A stretch of DNA of 64,000 nt. Source: Kineococcus aurantiacus. GTDB taxonomy: Bacteria; Actinomycetota; Actinomycetes; Actinomycetales; Kineococcaceae. The stretch lies in contig NZ_JACCBB010000001.1 of NCBI RefSeq assembly GCF_013409345.1, positions 2,356,001 through 2,420,000 of the forward strand. Reading direction: 5' to 3'. Positions 24,493 through 35,126 of the stretch are shown here, piece after piece; the first letter of the stretch is position 1, and each line of letters starts with the position of its first letter. The position numbers were made by a program, and so were the translations under genes. The notes beneath the pieces were generated by a model. It had not been told where the DNA came from and did not search any database. It was given only the letters and a program-made list of their open reading frames with translations.

Positions 24493-25017
24493 TCAGTCGC
24501 GCTCGACGTCGACCGAGGTGATGACGACGGGCTCGCGGGGCGCGTCGCCCGGGCCGACCGGGACGGTGGCGATGGCGTCGACGACGGCCTTGCTGGCGTC
24601 GTCGGCGACCTCGCCGAAGATGGTGTGCTTGCCGTTGAGGTGCGGGGTGTTCGTGACGGTCACGAAGAACTGCGAGCCGTTGGTGCCGTGACCGGCGATC
24701 TTGCCGGCGTTGGCCATGGCCAGCAGGTACTTCTTGTCGAAGCGCAGGTCGGGGTGGATCTCGTCGTCGAACTGGTAGCCCGGGCCGCCGCGGCCGTCGC
24801 CGCGCGGGCAGCCGCCCTGGATCATGAAGCCGTCGATGACGCGGTGGAAGGTCAGGCCGTCGTAGAACGGCTCGGACTTCTTCTCACCCGTGGCCGGGTC
24901 CTGCCACTCCTTCGTGCCCTCGGCGAGGCCCACGAAGTTCGCCACCGTCTTGGGGGCGTGGTTCTCGAACAGTTCCAGGCGGATGTCGCCGTGGTTGGTG
25001 TGCAGGGTGGCGTGCAT
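24493..25017 (-). CDS. ppiA: Peptidyl-prolyl cis-trans isomerase, cyclophilin type
   Basis: A 174-residue cytoplasmic cyclophilin. Core motifs are FYDGLTFHRVIDGFMIQGGCP (about residues 51-71, catalytic Arg in FHRV), GSQFFVTV (about 113-120) and HTIFGEV. It accelerates proline isomerisation in folding. The ATG at 25017 is preferred to one 3 codons upstream because GGAAGG has proper spacing to it. Its position between the tRNA-Ala region and the division genes matches other actinobacterial origins. Confidence 0.96.
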   Translation of the reverse strand: MHATLHTNHGDIRLELFENHAPKTVANFVGLAEGTKEWQDPATGEKKSEPFYDGLTFHRVIDGFMIQGGCPRGDGRGGPGYQFDDEIHPDLRFDKKYLLAMANAGKIAGHGTNGSQFFVTVTNTPHLNGKHTIFGEVADDASKAVVDAIATVPVGPGDAPREPVVITSVDVERD

Positions 25018-25191
25018 GCGGCCCATCCTTCCACGGGCCGCGCACGCCCTCTCCCCGGCGTCTGGTGGCGGACCGGGCGCGGGTGCGGTGGGATGAGAGG
25101 TGGTGATCGTCGCCGACCGTTCGGTGTGGGGCACGGCCCACGCACCCCGCACGTTCGCGACAGCAGGAAGACGAGCACGAGGAGGATGGGC

Positions 25192-26169
25192 ATGTCGTTG
25201 ACGAAGAACAGCACCGGGAAGCTGCAGAAGGGCGCCGCGCTGGCGGGCACCGTCGCGCTGGCGGGCAAGGTCGCGCCGGCGGTCGAGTCCGCCGTCGACT
25301 GGGCCCAGCCCCGGCTCGAGAAGGCGTGGGACACCACCCGCGAAGCGGCCGCCCCGCACGTGGGGGCCGCCGCCCAGCGCGTGTCGCCCGCCATGGACAC
25401 CGCGCGGGACAAGATCGTCGACGAGCTGCTGCCGAAGCTGGTCGAGGCCGTCCAGGACGCCACCGCCAGCGCCCGCGAGTCCGCGGGCCCGGCCGTCGCG
25501 GCCGCCGGCACCGCCGCCGCCTCGGTCGCGGCGAGCACCAGCGGCAGTGCCCGCGAGGCCGGCAAGGCCGTCGTCGAGGGCAGCAAGGCCGTCGTCGAGG
25601 GCGGCAAGCGGTTCGAAGCGTCCCTGGAGAAGTCGCTCACCGAGTCCGCGCAGAAGGCCCAGGCGCGCGCCGCGGCCGCCCGCGAGGCCGGGAAGGCCGC
25701 GGGCAAGGGCGGGAAGAAGGCCGCGAAGGCGGAGGCGCGCAAGGGCCGCAAGGCCACCGCGACGCGCTCGGCGGCCGCGCTCGCCGCGCTCAAGGGCGCC
25801 ACGCCCGAGCGCAAGAGCTCCGGCAAGGTCAAGAAGTTCCTCGTCCTCACGCTGCTCGCCGCCGGTGGCGCCGCCGTCTACGCGGCCGTGAAGAACTCCC
25901 AGAAGGAGGACCCGTGGGCGGCCCCGGGCGCGGCGTGGACCCCCGCGCCGGCCACGTCGACGCCCACCACCCCGGCCACCGCCGCGGCGACGGAGAACCT
26001 GGAGAAGGCGACCGGTGACCAGTCGGTCGTCGACGCCACGGTCGTCGACGCCACGGCGAACGCCACCGAGACCCCCGTCGAGGACGTCACGAGCGACACC
26101 GTGGCGGACGCCACGACCGAGGGCACGCCCTCGACCGAGGACACCGAGGGCGGTCAGAAGAAGGACTGA
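25192..26169 (+). CDS. Ala/Lys-rich single-pass membrane protein with acidic Thr/Ala tail
   Basis: A 325-residue low-complexity protein. Residues 1-200 are Ala/Lys/Glu-rich amphipathic helices resembling apolipoprotein-like or LEA-like repeats (GKAVVEGSKAVVEGGKRFEA). A basic stretch (KAGKGGKKAAKAEARKGRKA) is followed by a transmembrane segment (FLVLTLLAAGGAAVYAAV, about residues 222-239), then a Pro/Thr-rich and acidic tail (VVDATVVDATANATETPVE...). No family was assigned; similar Ala-rich proteins lie beside ppiA in other actinobacteria. ATG at 25192 follows GAGGAGG; an in-frame ATG two codons earlier is inside that site. The gene ends at a strong hairpin. Confidence 0.8.
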   Translation: MSLTKNSTGKLQKGAALAGTVALAGKVAPAVESAVDWAQPRLEKAWDTTREAAAPHVGAAAQRVSPAMDTARDKIVDELLPKLVEAVQDATASARESAGPAVAAAGTAAASVAASTSGSAREAGKAVVEGSKAVVEGGKRFEASLEKSLTESAQKAQARAAAAREAGKAAGKGGKKAAKAEARKGRKATATRSAAALAALKGATPERKSSGKVKKFLVLTLLAAGGAAVYAAVKNSQKEDPWAAPGAAWTPAPATSTPTTPATAAATENLEKATGDQSVVDATVVDATANATETPVEDVTSDTVADATTEGTPSTEDTEGGQKKD

Positions 26170-26192
26170 GCGGGCTCGCCCCGACACCACGA

Positions 26193-26225
26193 GAGGCCGG
26201 TCACGTCGTCGACGTGACCGGCCTC
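26193..26225. terminator. Bidirectional terminator hairpin
   Basis: GAGGCCGGTCACGTC pairs perfectly with GACGTGACCGGCCTC (15-bp stem, 3-base loop). It lies between the Ala/Lys-rich gene (plus) and tRNA-Ala (minus), so it can serve both. Confidence 0.75.
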
Positions 26226-26235
26226 CGGCGTCCGG

Positions 26236-26308
26236 TGGAGGCAAGGGGACTCGAACCCCTAACCCCCTGCTTGCAAAGCAGGTGCGCTACCAATTGCGCC
26301 ATGCCCCC
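26236..26308 (-). tRNA. tRNA-Ala (anticodon TGC)
   Basis: A 73-nt cloverleaf read on the minus strand: acceptor GGGGGCA pairs with TGCCTCC (one G-T), D-arm GCGCAATTGGTAGCGC, anticodon stem-loop CCTGCTTTGCAAGCAGG with anticodon TGC, T-arm GGGGTTCGAGTCCCC, discriminator A. CCA is not fully encoded (the gene is followed by CC). Confidence 0.96.
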
Positions 26309-26322
26309 GGGTCGGGCGGGTG

Positions 26323-26439
26323 TCAGCGCACCGTGTCGGTGGCCTCGGCCCACAGGTCGCGCTCGGCCTTCTGGGACGCCCTGCGGCGCCACGCGAAGAC
26401 GCCTCCGGCGAGCAGACCCACCAGCAGCAGCTTCTTCAC
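26323..26439 (-). CDS. DLW-39 family small protein
   Basis: A 38-residue protein: a short hydrophobic helix (KKLLLVGLLAGGVFAW), basic RRRASQ, and KAERDLWAEATD with the conserved D-L-W. Length, motif and place between the Ile and Ala tRNA genes near the origin fit the actinobacterial DLW-39 family. Function is unknown; it is probably a small membrane-associated protein. The GTG start has GGAGG five bases upstream, supporting translation. Confidence 0.82.
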   Translation of the reverse strand: MKKLLLVGLLAGGVFAWRRRASQKAERDLWAEATDTVR

Positions 26440-26526
26440 TTCGGCCTCCCAGCACTCCGATCGCGACGCGGAAACGCTAGCACGCGGGGTGATCGCCGTG
26501 TCCGCGGACCGCTGCCCGCACGTGAC

Positions 26527-26560
26527 GGAGCCCCCGGGGACAGATGTCCACGGGGGCTCC
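26527..26560 (-). terminator. Hairpin after tRNA-Ile
   Basis: GGAGCCCCCG (26527-26536) and CGGGGGCTCC (26551-26560) form a 10-bp stem with a 14-base loop, directly 3' of the mature tRNA-Ile. It may act as terminator or processing structure. Confidence 0.5.
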
Positions 26561-26562
26561 GG

Positions 26563-26636
26563 TGGGCCTAGGAGGACTTGAACCTCCGACCTCTTCCTTA
26601 TCAGGGAAGCGCTCTAACCGACTGAGCTATAGGCCC
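26563..26636 (-). tRNA. tRNA-Ile (anticodon GAT)
   Basis: A 74-nt cloverleaf on the minus strand: acceptor GGGCCTA pairs with TAGGCCC, D-arm AGCTCAGTCGGTTAGAGC, anticodon loop CTGATAA with GAT, T-arm GGAGGTTCAAGTCCTCC, discriminator A. The gyrA-DUF3566-tRNA-Ile-tRNA-Ala order is conserved in actinobacteria. Confidence 0.97.
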
Positions 26637-26693
26637 CTCCGCTGCACGCAGCACGACAACCTTACCCGACCGGAGGGGGTGCTCCGGACCGTC

Positions 26694-27206
26694 TCAGTCG
26701 TCGGACAGCGTGACGTGCAGCCCGCCCACGAGGGCGGAGGACACGTTGTAGAGGAACGCCACGATCGTCGACAGCGCCGTGAGGAGCACGACGTCCACCA
26801 CGGCGATGACGGTCGCCAACGAGATGACCTTCCCGAAGCCGACGTAGTCGAGCAGGTCGAAGTCGACCTCCTGGCCCACGACGTCCTTGAGCAGGCCGTT
26901 GAGGTCGGTGAAGACGCCCATGCCGTCCAGGACGCTCCAGATGACCGCCGTCGCCACCACGAGGGCGATGCCCACGGCCACCGACAGCAGGAACGACAGC
27001 TTCGTCACCGACCACGGGTCGACGCGCGCGAGCGTCAGCCGCACCCGCCGGGGCACCGCGTCGACGCCGTTGCGCGGTCGCGCCTGCGGCCCGCCGGCCG
27101 CCGCCCGGCCCGCCTCAGCCGTGGAGCGGGCCGTCTGGCCGGCCGTCTGGCCTGCCTGGGCCGCTGCCTGTGCGGACGAAGCCGTCGCGCGTTCGGCGGG
27201 GGTCAC
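26694..27206 (-). CDS. DUF3566 membrane protein
   Basis: A 170-residue protein with an Ala/Gln/Thr-rich hydrophilic N terminus (about 45 residues) and a DUF3566 domain with two helices: [21 protein letters not shown] (about residues 70-90) and [19 protein letters not shown] (about 136-154). The family motif [11 protein letters not shown] is present. Function is unknown; it is always next to gyrA in actinobacteria. The GTG start overlaps the gyrA stop by 4 bp. Confidence 0.94.
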   Translation of the reverse strand: MTPAERATASSAQAAAQAGQTAGQTARSTAEAGRAAAGGPQARPRNGVDAVPRRVRLTLARVDPWSVTKLSFLLSVAVGIALVVATAVIWSVLDGMGVFTDLNGLLKDVVGQEVDFDLLDYVGFGKVISLATVIAVVDVVLLTALSTIVAFLYNVSSALVGGLHVTLSDD

Positions 27207-29932
27207 TCGTCACCTCCGGAGTCGGGCTCGCCCGTCGGAGCCTCGCTCGACGGTACGCCATCGCCCGCCCCCACCACAGGGTCGTCCCCGAGGTTCTGCA
27301 CAGGGACTCCACCGATCGGCGCCTCGTCGGCACCCTCGGCGGCGGCCTGGTCGTCCCCGCCGCCGGCGACGTCGGCGAGCGGGTCGTCCGCCCCGGCGGT
27401 CGTGGCCTCGGAGGCCTCCTCGGCCTCCACCTCCTCGTCGATCACCCGTTCGGCGTTGCGGGCCACCGCGAGGATCCGGTCGCTCTTCTCCGGCTTGGCG
27501 AAGGTGACCCCCATGGTGTCGCGGCCCTTGGCCGGCACCTCGTCGACGCGCGAGCGCACGACCCGGCCGGCCTGCATGACCACGAGCACCTCGTCGTCGT
27601 CGGCGACCGTCAGCGCGCCGACGAGGTCACCGCGCTCCTCGGTCAGCTTCGCGACCTTGATCCCCAGCCCACCGCGGCCCTGCTTGCGGTACTCCGCGAT
27701 CGCGGTGCGCTTGGCGTAGCCGAGCTCGGTGACGACGAAGACGTACAGGTCGTCGCGGGCCACCGCCATCGCCAGCAGCTCGTCGTCCCCGCGGAACTTC
27801 ATGCCCGTGACCCCGGAGGTGGCCCGGCCCATGGGGCGCAGGTTCTCGTCGGTCGCCTCGAAGCGCACGCTCATGCCCTTGCGGGAGACGAGGAACAGGT
27901 CCTCGTCCTCGCTGACCAGGGTCGCGGCGAACAGCTCGTCGTCGACCTCCTCGGTGCCGTCGGCCCCCGGGCGCGAGCGCAGGTTGATGGCGATGAGCCC
28001 GCCGGAGCGGTTGGAGTCGTACTCGGCCAGCCGCGTCTTCTTCACGATGCCGCCGCGGGTGGCGAGGACCAGGTACGGCGCCTGCTCGTAGTCCTCGATG
28101 TCGAGGACGGCCACGATCCGCTCCCCCGGCTGGAAGGCCAGCAGGTTCGCGACGTGCTGGCCGCGGCCGTCGCGGCCGCCCTCGGGCAGCTCGTAGCCCT
28201 TGGCGCGGTAGACCCGGCCCAGGTTGGTGAAGAACAGCAGCCAGTGGTGGGTCGTCGTGGTGAAGAAGTGCTCCACGACGTCGTCCTCGCGCAGCGAGGC
28301 CCCCCGCACCCCCCGGCCACCGCGGCGCTGGGCCCGGTACAGGTCGGTGCGGGTGCGCTTGGCGTAGCCGCCGCGGGTCACGGTGACGACGACGTCCTCG
28401 ACGGGGATGAGGTCCTCGGCGGTCATGTCGCCCTCGAAGGGCAGGATCTGCGTCTGGCGCTCGTCGCCGTACCGCTCGACGAGCTCGGCGAGCTCCTCCC
28501 CGACGATCTGCCGCTGCCGCTCGGGGCTGGCCAGGATCGCGTTGAAGTCCTCGATCATCGCCATGAGCGTGTCGTAGCGGTCGGTGAGCCGCTGCCGTTC
28601 CAGGGCGGCCAGGCGGCGCAGCTGCATGTCGAGGATGGCGCGCGCCTGCTCCTCGTCGATGTCCAGCAGCTCCATGAGGCCCTCGCGGGCGGACTCGACC
28701 GTCGCGCTGGCCCGGATGAGGGCGATGACCTCGTCGAGGACGTCGAGCGCCTTGAGCAGACCGCGCAGGATGTGCGCCTCGGCCTCGGCCTTGCGCAGCC
28801 GGAACCGGGTGCGCCGGACGACGACGTCGAGCTGGTGGGTGATCCAGTGCTTGAGGAAGGCATGGATCGGCAGCGTGCGCGGCACCCCGTCGACCAGCGC
28901 CAGCATGTTCGCGCCGAAGTTCGTCTGCAGCTGGGTGTGCTTGTAGAGGTTGTTCAGCACGACCTTCGCGACGGCGTCGCGGCGCAGCACGATGACCAGC
29001 CGCTGACCGGTCTTGCCGGAGGTGTGGTCCTGGACGTCGGCGATGCCGGTGAGCCGGCCGTCGCGGACGAGGTTCGCGATGTTCTCGGCGAGGTTGTCCG
29101 GGTTGACCTGGTACGGCAGCTCGCTGACGACGAGGCAGGTCCGGTTCTGGATCTCCTCGACGGTGACGACGGCCCGCATCGTGATGGACCCGCGGCCGGT
29201 GCGGTAGGCGTCGACGATGCCGCGCTGGCCCAGGATGTGCGCACCGGTCGGGAAGTCCGGGCCCTTGATGCGCTGCAGCATCGCGGTGAGCTGCTCGTCG
29301 TCGGAGGCGGAGGGGTTGTCCAGCAGCCACTTCACGCCGTCGGCGACCTCCCGCAGGTTGTGCGGGGGGATGTTCGTCGCCATGCCGACGGCGATGCCGG
29401 CCGAGCCGTTGACCAGCAGGTTCGGGAACCGGCTGGGCAGCACGTCGGGCTCGGTGGTGTGCCCGTCGTAGTTCGGGGAGAAGTCGACGGTCTCCTCGTC
29501 GATGTCCCGGACCATCTCCATGGCCAGCGGCGCCATCCGGCACTCGGTGTACCGGGGGGCCGCGGCCGGGTCGTTGCCGGGCGAGCCGAAGTTGCCCTGG
29601 CCGTCGACCAGCGGGTAGCGCAGCGACCAGTCCTGCGCGAGGCGGACGAGGGCGTCGTAGATCGAGGAGTCGCCGTGCGGGTGGTAGTGACCCATGACGT
29701 CACCCACGACGCGGGCGCACTTGGAGTACCCGCGGTCGGGGCGGTACCCGCCGTCGTACATCGCGTACAGCACCCGGCGGTGGACGGGCTTGAGACCGTC
29801 CCGCACGTCGGGCAGCGCCCGCGACACGATGACGCTCATCGCGTAGTCGAGGTACGAACGCTGCATCTCGGCCTGCAGGTCGACCTGCTCGACGCGGTCG
29901 CCGGCGGGGGGTTCGGTGGTGCTCTCGCTCAC
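27203..29932 (-). CDS. gyrA: DNA gyrase subunit A
   Basis: A 909-residue breakage-reunion subunit of gyrase. Catalytic Tyr128 is in [11 protein letters not shown], and the quinolone-region sequence [17 protein letters not shown] has Ser89 and Asp93 at the positions of E. coli Ser83 and Asp87. The C-terminal beta-pinwheel includes the GyrA box QRRGGRG (about residue 530), which wraps DNA. A Gly/Asp-rich acidic tail (about 70 residues) follows. GTG start. It is 52 bp downstream of gyrB, with a parS site in the gap. Confidence 0.98.
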   Translation of the reverse strand: MSESTTEPPAGDRVEQVDLQAEMQRSYLDYAMSVIVSRALPDVRDGLKPVHRRVLYAMYDGGYRPDRGYSKCARVVGDVMGHYHPHGDSSIYDALVRLAQDWSLRYPLVDGQGNFGSPGNDPAAAPRYTECRMAPLAMEMVRDIDEETVDFSPNYDGHTTEPDVLPSRFPNLLVNGSAGIAVGMATNIPPHNLREVADGVKWLLDNPSASDDEQLTAMLQRIKGPDFPTGAHILGQRGIVDAYRTGRGSITMRAVVTVEEIQNRTCLVVSELPYQVNPDNLAENIANLVRDGRLTGIADVQDHTSGKTGQRLVIVLRRDAVAKVVLNNLYKHTQLQTNFGANMLALVDGVPRTLPIHAFLKHWITHQLDVVVRRTRFRLRKAEAEAHILRGLLKALDVLDEVIALIRASATVESAREGLMELLDIDEEQARAILDMQLRRLAALERQRLTDRYDTLMAMIEDFNAILASPERQRQIVGEELAELVERYGDERQTQILPFEGDMTAEDLIPVEDVVVTVTRGGYAKRTRTDLYRAQRRGGRGVRGASLREDDVVEHFFTTTTHHWLLFFTNLGRVYRAKGYELPEGGRDGRGQHVANLLAFQPGERIVAVLDIEDYEQAPYLVLATRGGIVKKTRLAEYDSNRSGGLIAINLRSRPGADGTEEVDDELFAATLVSEDEDLFLVSRKGMSVRFEATDENLRPMGRATSGVTGMKFRGDDELLAMAVARDDLYVFVVTELGYAKRTAIAEYRKQGRGGLGIKVAKLTEERGDLVGALTVADDDEVLVVMQAGRVVRSRVDEVPAKGRDTMGVTFAKPEKSDRILAVARNAERVIDEEVEAEEASEATTAGADDPLADVAGGGDDQAAAEGADEAPIGGVPVQNLGDDPVVGAGDGVPSSEAPTGEPDSGGDE

Positions 29933-29965
29933 GGGTGGTACCTCTCAGGTCGCGACGTCCGGTGC

Positions 29966-29981
29966 TGTTTCACGTGGAACC
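29966..29981. promoter_or_regulatory. parS site between gyrB and gyrA
   Basis: TGTTTCACGTGGAACC contains the parS core (GTTTCACGTGGAAC, 29967-29980), differing from the consensus GTTTCACGTGAAAC at one base. ParB should bind it. It sits in the 52-bp gyrB-gyrA gap, about 12 kb from the parA cluster on the other side of oriC. Confidence 0.85.
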
Positions 29982-29984
29982 AGG

Positions 29985-32051
29985 TCACACGTCGAGGAAC
30001 CTCACGTCTCGGGCGTTGCGCTGGATGAAGCTGCGGCGGGACTCCACGTCCTCCCCCATGAGGATCGAGAACACCGCGTCCGCCGCGGCGGCGTCCTCCA
30101 GGGTCACCTGCAGCAGGGTGCGGTGGGTGCGGTCCATCGTCGTCTCGGACAGCTCGTCCCAGTTCATCTCGCCCAGACCCTTGTAGCGCTGGGTCCGGCC
30201 CTCCTTGGGCAGCTTCTTGCCGGCGGCCAGACCGGCCTCGATGAGCGCGTCGCGCTCGCGGTCGGAGTAGGCGAACTCGTGGTTCTCCGTGCCGCCCAGC
30301 CACTTGATGCGGTACAGCGGCGGCTGCGCCAGGTACACGTGACCGCCCTCGACGAGGGGGCTCATGTAGCGGAACAGCAGCGTCAGCAGCAGCGTCCGGA
30401 TGTGCTGACCGTCGACGTCGGCGTCGGCCATGATGATGATCTTGTGGTACCGCAGCTTGTCGAGGTTGAAGTCCTCGCCGATGCCGGTGCCGAAGGCCGT
30501 GATGAGCGCCTGCACCTCCTGGTTGCCCAGGGCGCGGTCCAGCCGGGCCTTCTCGACGTTCAGGATCTTCCCGCGGATCGGCAGGATCGCCTGGGTGCGC
30601 GGGTCCCGGCCGCGCGTGGCCGAACCGCCCGCGGAGTCCCCCTCGACGATGAAGACCTCGCACTCGGCGGGGTTGTTGGACTGGCAGTCCTTCAGCTTGC
30701 CCGGCAGCGAGTTGCGCTCCAGCAGCGACTTGCGGCTCGCCTCGCGCGCCTTGCGGGCGGCCTGGCGCGCGATCGAGGCCGACTGCGCCTTCTTCGCGAT
30801 CGTCCAGGCCTCCTTGGGGTTGGCCTGGAACCAGTGCCCGAGGTGCTCGCGGACCTGGGACTGCACGAAGGTGCGGGCCAGGGTGTTGCCCAGCTTCGTC
30901 TTCGTCTGCCCCTCGAACTGCGGCTCGGACAGCTTCACCGAGATGACGGCCGTCAGGCCCTCGCGGATGTCGGAGCCGTCGAGGGACTCGTTCTCCTTGA
31001 GGATGGCCGGCTTGGCCGACCGGGCGTAGTCGATGACCAGGTTCGTCAGCGCCGTGCGGAAACCCGCCTCGTGCGTGCCGCCCTCGGAGGTGTTGATGTT
31101 GTTGGCGTAGGTGAAGACCGCCTCGGAGTAGGCGGTGGTCCACTGCATCGCGATCTCCACCGCGATGCCCTTGTCCTTGTCCTCCGCCTCCAGCGAGATG
31201 ACCGTCTCGTGCAGCGGCTCGTTCTTCTTCTGCGCGTTGATGTGCTTGACGTAGTCGATGAGGCCCTCGTCGTAGCGGTAGCTCACCTCGCGCTGGGGCT
31301 TCTCGTCGGTCGAGCCCTCGGCCGCCTCGTCCTCGGGGTGCGCGCGCTCGTCCTTCAGCGTCAGCGTCAGGCCCTTGTTGAGGAACGCGCGCTGCTGGAA
31401 GCTCGTGCGCAGCGTCTCGTACGAGTAGTCGGTCGTCTCGAAGATGTCCCCGTCGGCCCAGAACGTGATGGTCGTCCCGGTCTCGTCGGTCGCCTCGCCC
31501 TTCTCCAGCGGCGCCAGCGGCACGCCGTGCTCGTAGGACTGGCGCCACGCGAAGCCCTGGCGGCGGACCTCGACGTCCAGCCGCGTCGACAGCGCGTTGA
31601 CGACGGAGCTGCCCACGCCGTGCAGACCGCCGGAGACGGCGTAGCCGCCGCCGCCGAACTTGCCCCCCGCGTGCAGGACCGTCAGGACGACCTCGACGGC
31701 CGGACGGCCCTCACCGGCCATGACGTCGACCGGGATGCCACGGCCGTTGTCGACGACGCGGACGCCGCCGTCGGCCAGCAGCGTCACGTCGATCGTGTCG
31801 CAGTAGCCCGCCAGCGCCTCGTCGACGGAGTTGTCGACGATCTCGGCGACGAGGTGGTGCAGACCGCGCTCCCCCGTGGAGCCGATGTACATGCCGGGAC
31901 GCTTGCGGACGGCCTCGAGACCCTCGAGGACGGTGATGGCGTCGGCGCCGTACTCCGGGTTCGGCGCACCGTCGGGGGCGACCGCGTCGGCCAACGAGGG
32001 GGCGTCCTCCGGGGCGACGCCCTCGGGACCTTGCGTCTCTTCGTCAGGCAC
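29985..32051 (-). CDS. gyrB: DNA gyrase subunit B
   Basis: A 688-residue ATPase subunit of gyrase. GHKL ATPase motifs [12 protein letters not shown] (about residues 70-81), DNGRGIPVD and [15 protein letters not shown] are present, then the TOPRIM domain with [15 protein letters not shown] (about 470-484) and [15 protein letters not shown]. The protein ends [11 protein letters not shown] as in other GyrB. It supplies ATP-driven strand passage with GyrA. The GTG start is at 32051. Confidence 0.98.
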   Translation of the reverse strand: MPDEETQGPEGVAPEDAPSLADAVAPDGAPNPEYGADAITVLEGLEAVRKRPGMYIGSTGERGLHHLVAEIVDNSVDEALAGYCDTIDVTLLADGGVRVVDNGRGIPVDVMAGEGRPAVEVVLTVLHAGGKFGGGGYAVSGGLHGVGSSVVNALSTRLDVEVRRQGFAWRQSYEHGVPLAPLEKGEATDETGTTITFWADGDIFETTDYSYETLRTSFQQRAFLNKGLTLTLKDERAHPEDEAAEGSTDEKPQREVSYRYDEGLIDYVKHINAQKKNEPLHETVISLEAEDKDKGIAVEIAMQWTTAYSEAVFTYANNINTSEGGTHEAGFRTALTNLVIDYARSAKPAILKENESLDGSDIREGLTAVISVKLSEPQFEGQTKTKLGNTLARTFVQSQVREHLGHWFQANPKEAWTIAKKAQSASIARQAARKAREASRKSLLERNSLPGKLKDCQSNNPAECEVFIVEGDSAGGSATRGRDPRTQAILPIRGKILNVEKARLDRALGNQEVQALITAFGTGIGEDFNLDKLRYHKIIIMADADVDGQHIRTLLLTLLFRYMSPLVEGGHVYLAQPPLYRIKWLGGTENHEFAYSDRERDALIEAGLAAGKKLPKEGRTQRYKGLGEMNWDELSETTMDRTHRTLLQVTLEDAAAADAVFSILMGEDVESRRSFIQRNARDVRFLDV

Positions 32052-32327
32052 GAGCGGGTGTGCTCCCTCCGCGTCGAGGCGGTCGGCGCGGGCAGCGTCC
32101 AGGGCTGGGGAGCCCCGCGCGCTGAATCTCCGAGGAGGGCCCGTGACGACCGCCGGATTCCCCCTCAGTCTACCCCGGATCGAGCGCTTCCTCGCGCTAC
32201 GAGCACCCCAGCGAGGCTCCTGAGCGGTTCAACCCCCGGTGACGTGGGGGACCACGTACCGGGGGGTCGAGCGTTCCTGGGCCGTCCCAGGTCACCTCCG
32301 GCCGTTCGGCCCCCTCGGGCGGCGGGG

Positions 32328-32957
32328 TCAGCCGTAGGTGTCGCGGGGTCCGCGGCCCCCCGGGGCGGACCGGCCGCCCTTGCGCCACGACGGCCCCTTG
32401 GGCCCCCGCACCACGACCTTCGTCACCACCCCGTGGCCCAGCTCCTCGTCCAGCCGGCGCACGAGGTGGCTGGTCAGCAGCCGCACCTGGGTGGCCCAGG
32501 CCGTGGACTCGGCGCGCACCACGAGCGTGCCGTCCTTGAGCGACTCCGGCGCGCAGTGCCCCGCGAGCTCGGGGCCCACGACGACGTCCCAGCGGCCGAA
32601 GGCCCCGCCGACGGCCACGGGCTGCTCCCAGCCGCGCTCCCCCACCAGCCGGCCCAGGGTGGCGTCCAGGCTCTGCGGGTCGCGGGCGTCGGGCCAGGCC
32701 CCCGACCGGGCCGACGCGTCACCCCGGCGCGGCCCCCGGCCCGTGCGGTCGTCCCCGAACGCCCGGCCGCCCAGCGGCACGCGCCCGGGCCGCAGGCCCT
32801 TGGCGGCCGCGGCGGCGCGGGCCCGGCCCAGCGCGGTCCGCGCCAGGTCCGCGCCGGTCGTCTCGTCCGGGGCCTGCCCGGCGTCGTCCGGCGCGGGTCC
32901 CTCACCGGGACCCGCGTCGGGTCCCTCGCCGGGCTGCTCGCCGGGCTGGTCAGTCAC
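32328..32957 (-). CDS. DciA/DUF721 family replication protein
   Basis: A 209-residue protein with a disordered Gly/Pro/Asp-rich N terminus (about 110 residues) and a C-terminal DUF721 domain ([44 protein letters not shown]... [16 protein letters not shown]). DciA is the helicase-operating protein of bacteria that lack DnaC or DnaI, and the gene lies between recF and gyrB in actinobacteria. The GTG at 32957 overlaps the recF end by 8 bp, so the genes are coupled. Confidence 0.9.
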   Translation of the reverse strand: MTDQPGEQPGEGPDAGPGEGPAPDDAGQAPDETTGADLARTALGRARAAAAAKGLRPGRVPLGGRAFGDDRTGRGPRRGDASARSGAWPDARDPQSLDATLGRLVGERGWEQPVAVGGAFGRWDVVVGPELAGHCAPESLKDGTLVVRAESTAWATQVRLLTSHLVRRLDEELGHGVVTKVVVRGPKGPSWRKGGRSAPGGRGPRDTYG

Positions 32958-34134
32958 CGCCGTCCTCCCGGACCGCGGCACCCGTGCTCACGTGGACCCG
33001 GTCGGCGCGGTCCCCGCGCAGGGCGGCGGGGACGTCCTCGGGCACCGCCGCCGTCACGAGGACCTGCTCGGCGTCGGCCACGACCTCCGCCAGCCGCTCG
33101 CGCCGGCCGACGTCGAGCTCGGCGAAGACGTCGTCGAGGATCAGCACGGGCCCGCCGGGGTCCTCCAGCACGTCGTCCTCGAGCAGCAGGCGGTAGCTGG
33201 CCAGCCGCAGCCCCAGGGCCACCGACCAGCTCTCGCCGTGGCTGGCGTACCCCTTGGCGGGCATCCCGCCCAGGGTCAGCACCAGGTCGTCGCGGTGCGG
33301 GCCGACCAGGCACACCCCGCGGTCGAGCTCGGCCTTGCGCTGCTCGGCCATCGAGGCCAGCAGGGCCAGCCGCAGCTCCTCCGGGCTCGGGGTCGCCCCG
33401 CCGGGGGTGGTCGCGACGCCCTCGGCCAGCAGCGGCAGCGACGAGCGGTACCCCAGCTCCAGGTCGCCCTGCCCCCGGCTCACCGACCGGTAGGCCTCCC
33501 CCGCGGGGTCGCGCAGGTCCGCCAGCAGCGCCAGCCGCGCCGCCAGCAGCTCCGACCCCGTCGCGGCCAGGTGCTCGTCCCACACGTCCAGGGTGTGGGT
33601 CTCGGCCCGCCCCGAGCGCACGGCCCCGCCCGCGGACTTCAGCAGCGCCCCCCGCTGGCGCAGGACGCGGTCGTAGTCGGCGCGGACGCCGGCCACCCGC
33701 GGCCAGCGCGTCACGAGCAGCTCGTCGAGGTACCGGCGCCGCTCGGCGGGGTCGCCCTTGACGAGGGCGAGGTCCTCCGGGGCGAACAGGACCGTGCGCA
33801 GCACGCCGAGCACGTCCCGGGTCCGGCGGACCGGGTTGCGGTTCAGCCGGGCCCGGTTCGCCTTCCCCGGGGTGATCTCCAGCTCGACCAGCGCGCGCCG
33901 CCCGCCGCGCACCAGCTCGGTCCGCACGACGGCGCGCTCCGCCCCCTGTCGCACGAGCGGGGCGTCACCGGAGACCCGGTGGCTGCCCAGCGTCGCGACG
34001 TACCCGACGGCCTCGACGAGGTTCGTCTTCCCCTGCCCGTTGAGGCCGACGAAGGTCGTCGTCCCGGGACGGAGGTCGAGCTCGAGGTGCGGGTAGGAGC
34101 GGTAGTCGACGAGCGAGAGGTGCGCGACGTGCAC
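32950..34134 (-). CDS. recF: DNA replication and repair protein RecF
   Basis: A 394-residue SMC-like ABC ATPase: Walker [25 protein letters not shown] (about residues 34-57), signature region [19 protein letters not shown] (about 289-307) and Walker [15 protein letters not shown] (about 321-334). RecF helps load RecA at gaps. GTG at 34134 begins [13 protein letters not shown], the conserved N terminus. Confidence 0.97.
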   Translation of the reverse strand: MHVAHLSLVDYRSYPHLELDLRPGTTTFVGLNGQGKTNLVEAVGYVATLGSHRVSGDAPLVRQGAERAVVRTELVRGGRRALVELEITPGKANRARLNRNPVRRTRDVLGVLRTVLFAPEDLALVKGDPAERRRYLDELLVTRWPRVAGVRADYDRVLRQRGALLKSAGGAVRSGRAETHTLDVWDEHLAATGSELLAARLALLADLRDPAGEAYRSVSRGQGDLELGYRSSLPLLAEGVATTPGGATPSPEELRLALLASMAEQRKAELDRGVCLVGPHRDDLVLTLGGMPAKGYASHGESWSVALGLRLASYRLLLEDDVLEDPGGPVLILDDVFAELDVGRRERLAEVVADAEQVLVTAAVPEDVPAALRGDRADRVHVSTGAAVREDGGD

Positions 34135-34153
34135 GCGGGTCAGCCCGTCGGGA

Positions 34154-35068
34154 TCAGTGGCCGGTCGAGCCCGTGCCCGAGCTGGGCCCGGCGGAGGTGA
34201 CCGCGTGGCCGCCGAACTGGTTGCGCAGCGCGGCGACGGCCTTGATCGAGGGCGAGTCCTCCTGGCGCGAGGAGAACCGGGCGAACAGCGCCGCGGCGAG
34301 CACCGGCATGGGCACGGCGTTCTCGATGGCCTGCTCCAGCGTCCAGCGGCCCTCGCCGGAGTCCTGCGCGTACCCGCGGATGTTGTCCAGCTTGGGGTCC
34401 TCCTCCAGCGCGCGGACCATGAGGTCCAGCAGCCAGGAGCGGACGACGGTGCCGCGGGTCCAGGCCTTGAAGACGGCCGGGACGTCGTGGATGATCCCCT
34501 TCGCCTCGAGCAGCTCGTAGCCCTCGGCGTAGGCGTGCATGAGGCCGTACTCGATGCCGTTGTGCACCATCTTCGAGTAGTGGCCCGCGCCGACGCCGCC
34601 GGCGTGGACGAAGCCCTCCTCGCGGGGGCCTTCGGGGCGCAGGGCGTCGAAGATCGGCATCGCGAGGTCCACGTGGCCCTTGGCGCCGCCGACCATGAGG
34701 CCGTAGCCGTTGTCCTTGCCCCACACGCCGCCGGAGACGCCGCAGTCGAGGTAGCCGGTGCCGCGCTCGGCGAGCAGCTTGGCGTTGACCTCGTCGTCGG
34801 TCCACTTGGAGTTGCCGCCGTCGATGACCAGGTCGCCGTCCTTCAGGAGCGGGGCCAGGTTCGCGACCGTGTCGCGGGTGATCTTGCCCGAGGGGACCAT
34901 CACCCAGACGACCTTCGGCGAGGGCAGGGACTCCACGAGGGCCGCCAGCGACGGGACGTCGGTGACGTCCGGGTTCGGGTCGTACCCCGTGACCTCGATG
35001 CCCTTGTCACGGAGGCGGGTACGCATGTTCCCGCCCATCTTGCCGAGACCGACGAGACCGATGTGCAT
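34154..35068 (-). CDS. gnd: 6-phosphogluconate dehydrogenase (decarboxylating), short type
   Basis: A 304-residue NAD(P)-binding enzyme of the short GndA/YqeC type. The Rossmann motif [16 protein letters not shown] is at residues 4-19, followed by [10 protein letters not shown] (about 88-97), [21 protein letters not shown] (about 112-132) and [13 protein letters not shown] with the catalytic Lys and Asn. It makes ribulose-5-phosphate and reduced cofactor in the pentose phosphate pathway. Its place between dnaN and recF is an actinobacterial hallmark. Confidence 0.95.
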   Translation of the reverse strand: MHIGLVGLGKMGGNMRTRLRDKGIEVTGYDPNPDVTDVPSLAALVESLPSPKVVWVMVPSGKITRDTVANLAPLLKDGDLVIDGGNSKWTDDEVNAKLLAERGTGYLDCGVSGGVWGKDNGYGLMVGGAKGHVDLAMPIFDALRPEGPREEGFVHAGGVGAGHYSKMVHNGIEYGLMHAYAEGYELLEAKGIIHDVPAVFKAWTRGTVVRSWLLDLMVRALEEDPKLDNIRGYAQDSGEGRWTLEQAIENAVPMPVLAAALFARFSSRQEDSPSIKAVAALRNQFGGHAVTSAGPSSGTGSTGH

Positions 35069-35126
35069 GGCCAGACGCTTCCCTTCTCGCGCCCGGCCGC
35101 GTGAGCCGGGCAGTGGTGGTGCCGGC

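Noticed and set aside
27170-30028. A 952-residue open frame antisense to gyrA
   Set aside because: It is the mirror of the highly conserved gyrA and shows no protein-like domain.
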